Below, in pieces: positions 5,952 to 6,066 of a DNA stretch of 6,066 nucleotides. The position numbers and the translations under genes are program-made. The DNA is taken from positions 1 through 6,066 of the forward strand of contig JANXSA010000079.1 in assembly GCA_025352915.1 (NCBI GenBank). Reading direction: 5' to 3'. Every line of letters begins with the position of its first letter. Positions within the stretch are counted from its first letter, which is position 1. Under the pieces are notes generated by a model, which was not told where the DNA came from, did no database searches, and worked only from the letters and a program-made list of their open reading frames with translations. Source of the stretch: Rhodospirillales bacterium (GTDB lineage: Bacteria > Pseudomonadota > Alphaproteobacteria > Acetobacterales > Acetobacteraceae).

Positions 5952-6066
5952 ATACCAACCCGCTCAAAGACTGACACATGCCCACTCCCGTGTTGCGATG
6001 GAACGGATGCGGCCTGGATCGGCGATGAGGAAGCGCCATGCGGTGGCGCAGGCTTGGACGATGTCT
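5952..6066 (-). mobile_element. End of an IS630-like insertion sequence (continues outside window)
   Basis: The transposase C-terminus ends about 12-15 bp before sequence that reads as the interior of the EAL gene, so an IS boundary must lie close to 5950-5954. IS630-family elements insert at TA and duplicate it. TA occurs at 5950-5951 and 5953-5954, so the element would begin at 5952 or 5955, with an outer sequence starting ATACCAACCC or CCAACCCGC. The other terminus is not in view, so the inverted repeat cannot be confirmed. The short non-coding tail is typical of such elements. Confidence 0.6.
5964..6066 (-). CDS. IS630-family transposase, C-terminal fragment
   Basis: Thirty-three codons and a TGA stop (5966-5964) are visible on the minus strand; the gene continues beyond the window. 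The end reads DIVQACATAWRFLIADP, then GRIRSIATREWACVSL. From memory, IS630-family (DDE, Tc1/mariner-related) transposases end in this way, with A-W-N/R-F, a D-P-x-x-I segment, and S-I-x-x-R-x-W-A shortly before the stop. The catalytic DDE residues lie upstream, outside the window. The stop happens to be in the same frame as the EAL gene, so the two are separated only by this TGA. It was too short to be found by length alone. Family assignment rests on one short C-terminal motif. Confidence 0.65.
   Translation of the reverse strand, partial: DIVQACATAWRFLIADPGRIRSIATREWACVSL

Overview
The window is GC-rich, with strongly G/C-biased third codon positions in its genes. The gene content points to an alphaproteobacterium, most likely of the Acetobacteraceae: a Hint-domain protein of the type common there, a PAS-GGDEF-EAL signalling protein, and an AT-rich nested inverted repeat that resembles a dispersed repeat I remember from that family. 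The assignment is inference from content; no rRNA or other phylogenetic marker is present.

Layout, left to right. (1) Bases 1-930, plus strand: the C-terminal four fifths of a D-threonine aldolase / D-serine dehydratase-like PLP enzyme that begins before the window. (2) Bases 962-1807, minus strand: a complete class IV (branched-chain-type) aminotransferase, convergent with gene 1, with a good ribosome binding site and a plausible promoter. (3) Bases 1808-2168: a gene-free stretch dominated by an element with perfect 42-bp inverted arms (1914-1955 and 2041-2082) around an 85-bp centre. Each arm contains its own 24-bp palindrome. A possible promoter with a palindrome between its -35 and -10 boxes follows. 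(4) Bases 2169-2795, plus strand: a Pro/Arg-rich hypothetical ORF of uncertain reality, possibly leaderless. (5) Bases 2853-3764, plus strand: a protein with a degenerate Hint domain joined to a second domain containing a GWA motif. (6) Bases 3768-5921, minus strand: a HAMP-PAS-GGDEF-EAL protein with a degenerate GGDEF site and an intact EAL site. (7) Bases about 5952-6066, minus strand: the end of an insertion sequence carrying the last 33 codons of what looks like an IS630-family transposase. It appears to have cut off the 5' end of gene 6.

The genes do not form one pathway. The two PLP enzymes may both act in amino acid metabolism, but they are convergent and so not co-transcribed. The Hint gene and the EAL gene are also convergent, with only 3 bp between their stop codons. 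I see no CRISPR array, tRNA, rRNA or defence system. The best leads are the nested inverted-repeat element, the operator-like promoter just before a possible leaderless ORF, the unusual Hint fusion, and the IS-disrupted c-di-GMP protein. None of these amounts to a clear new system.
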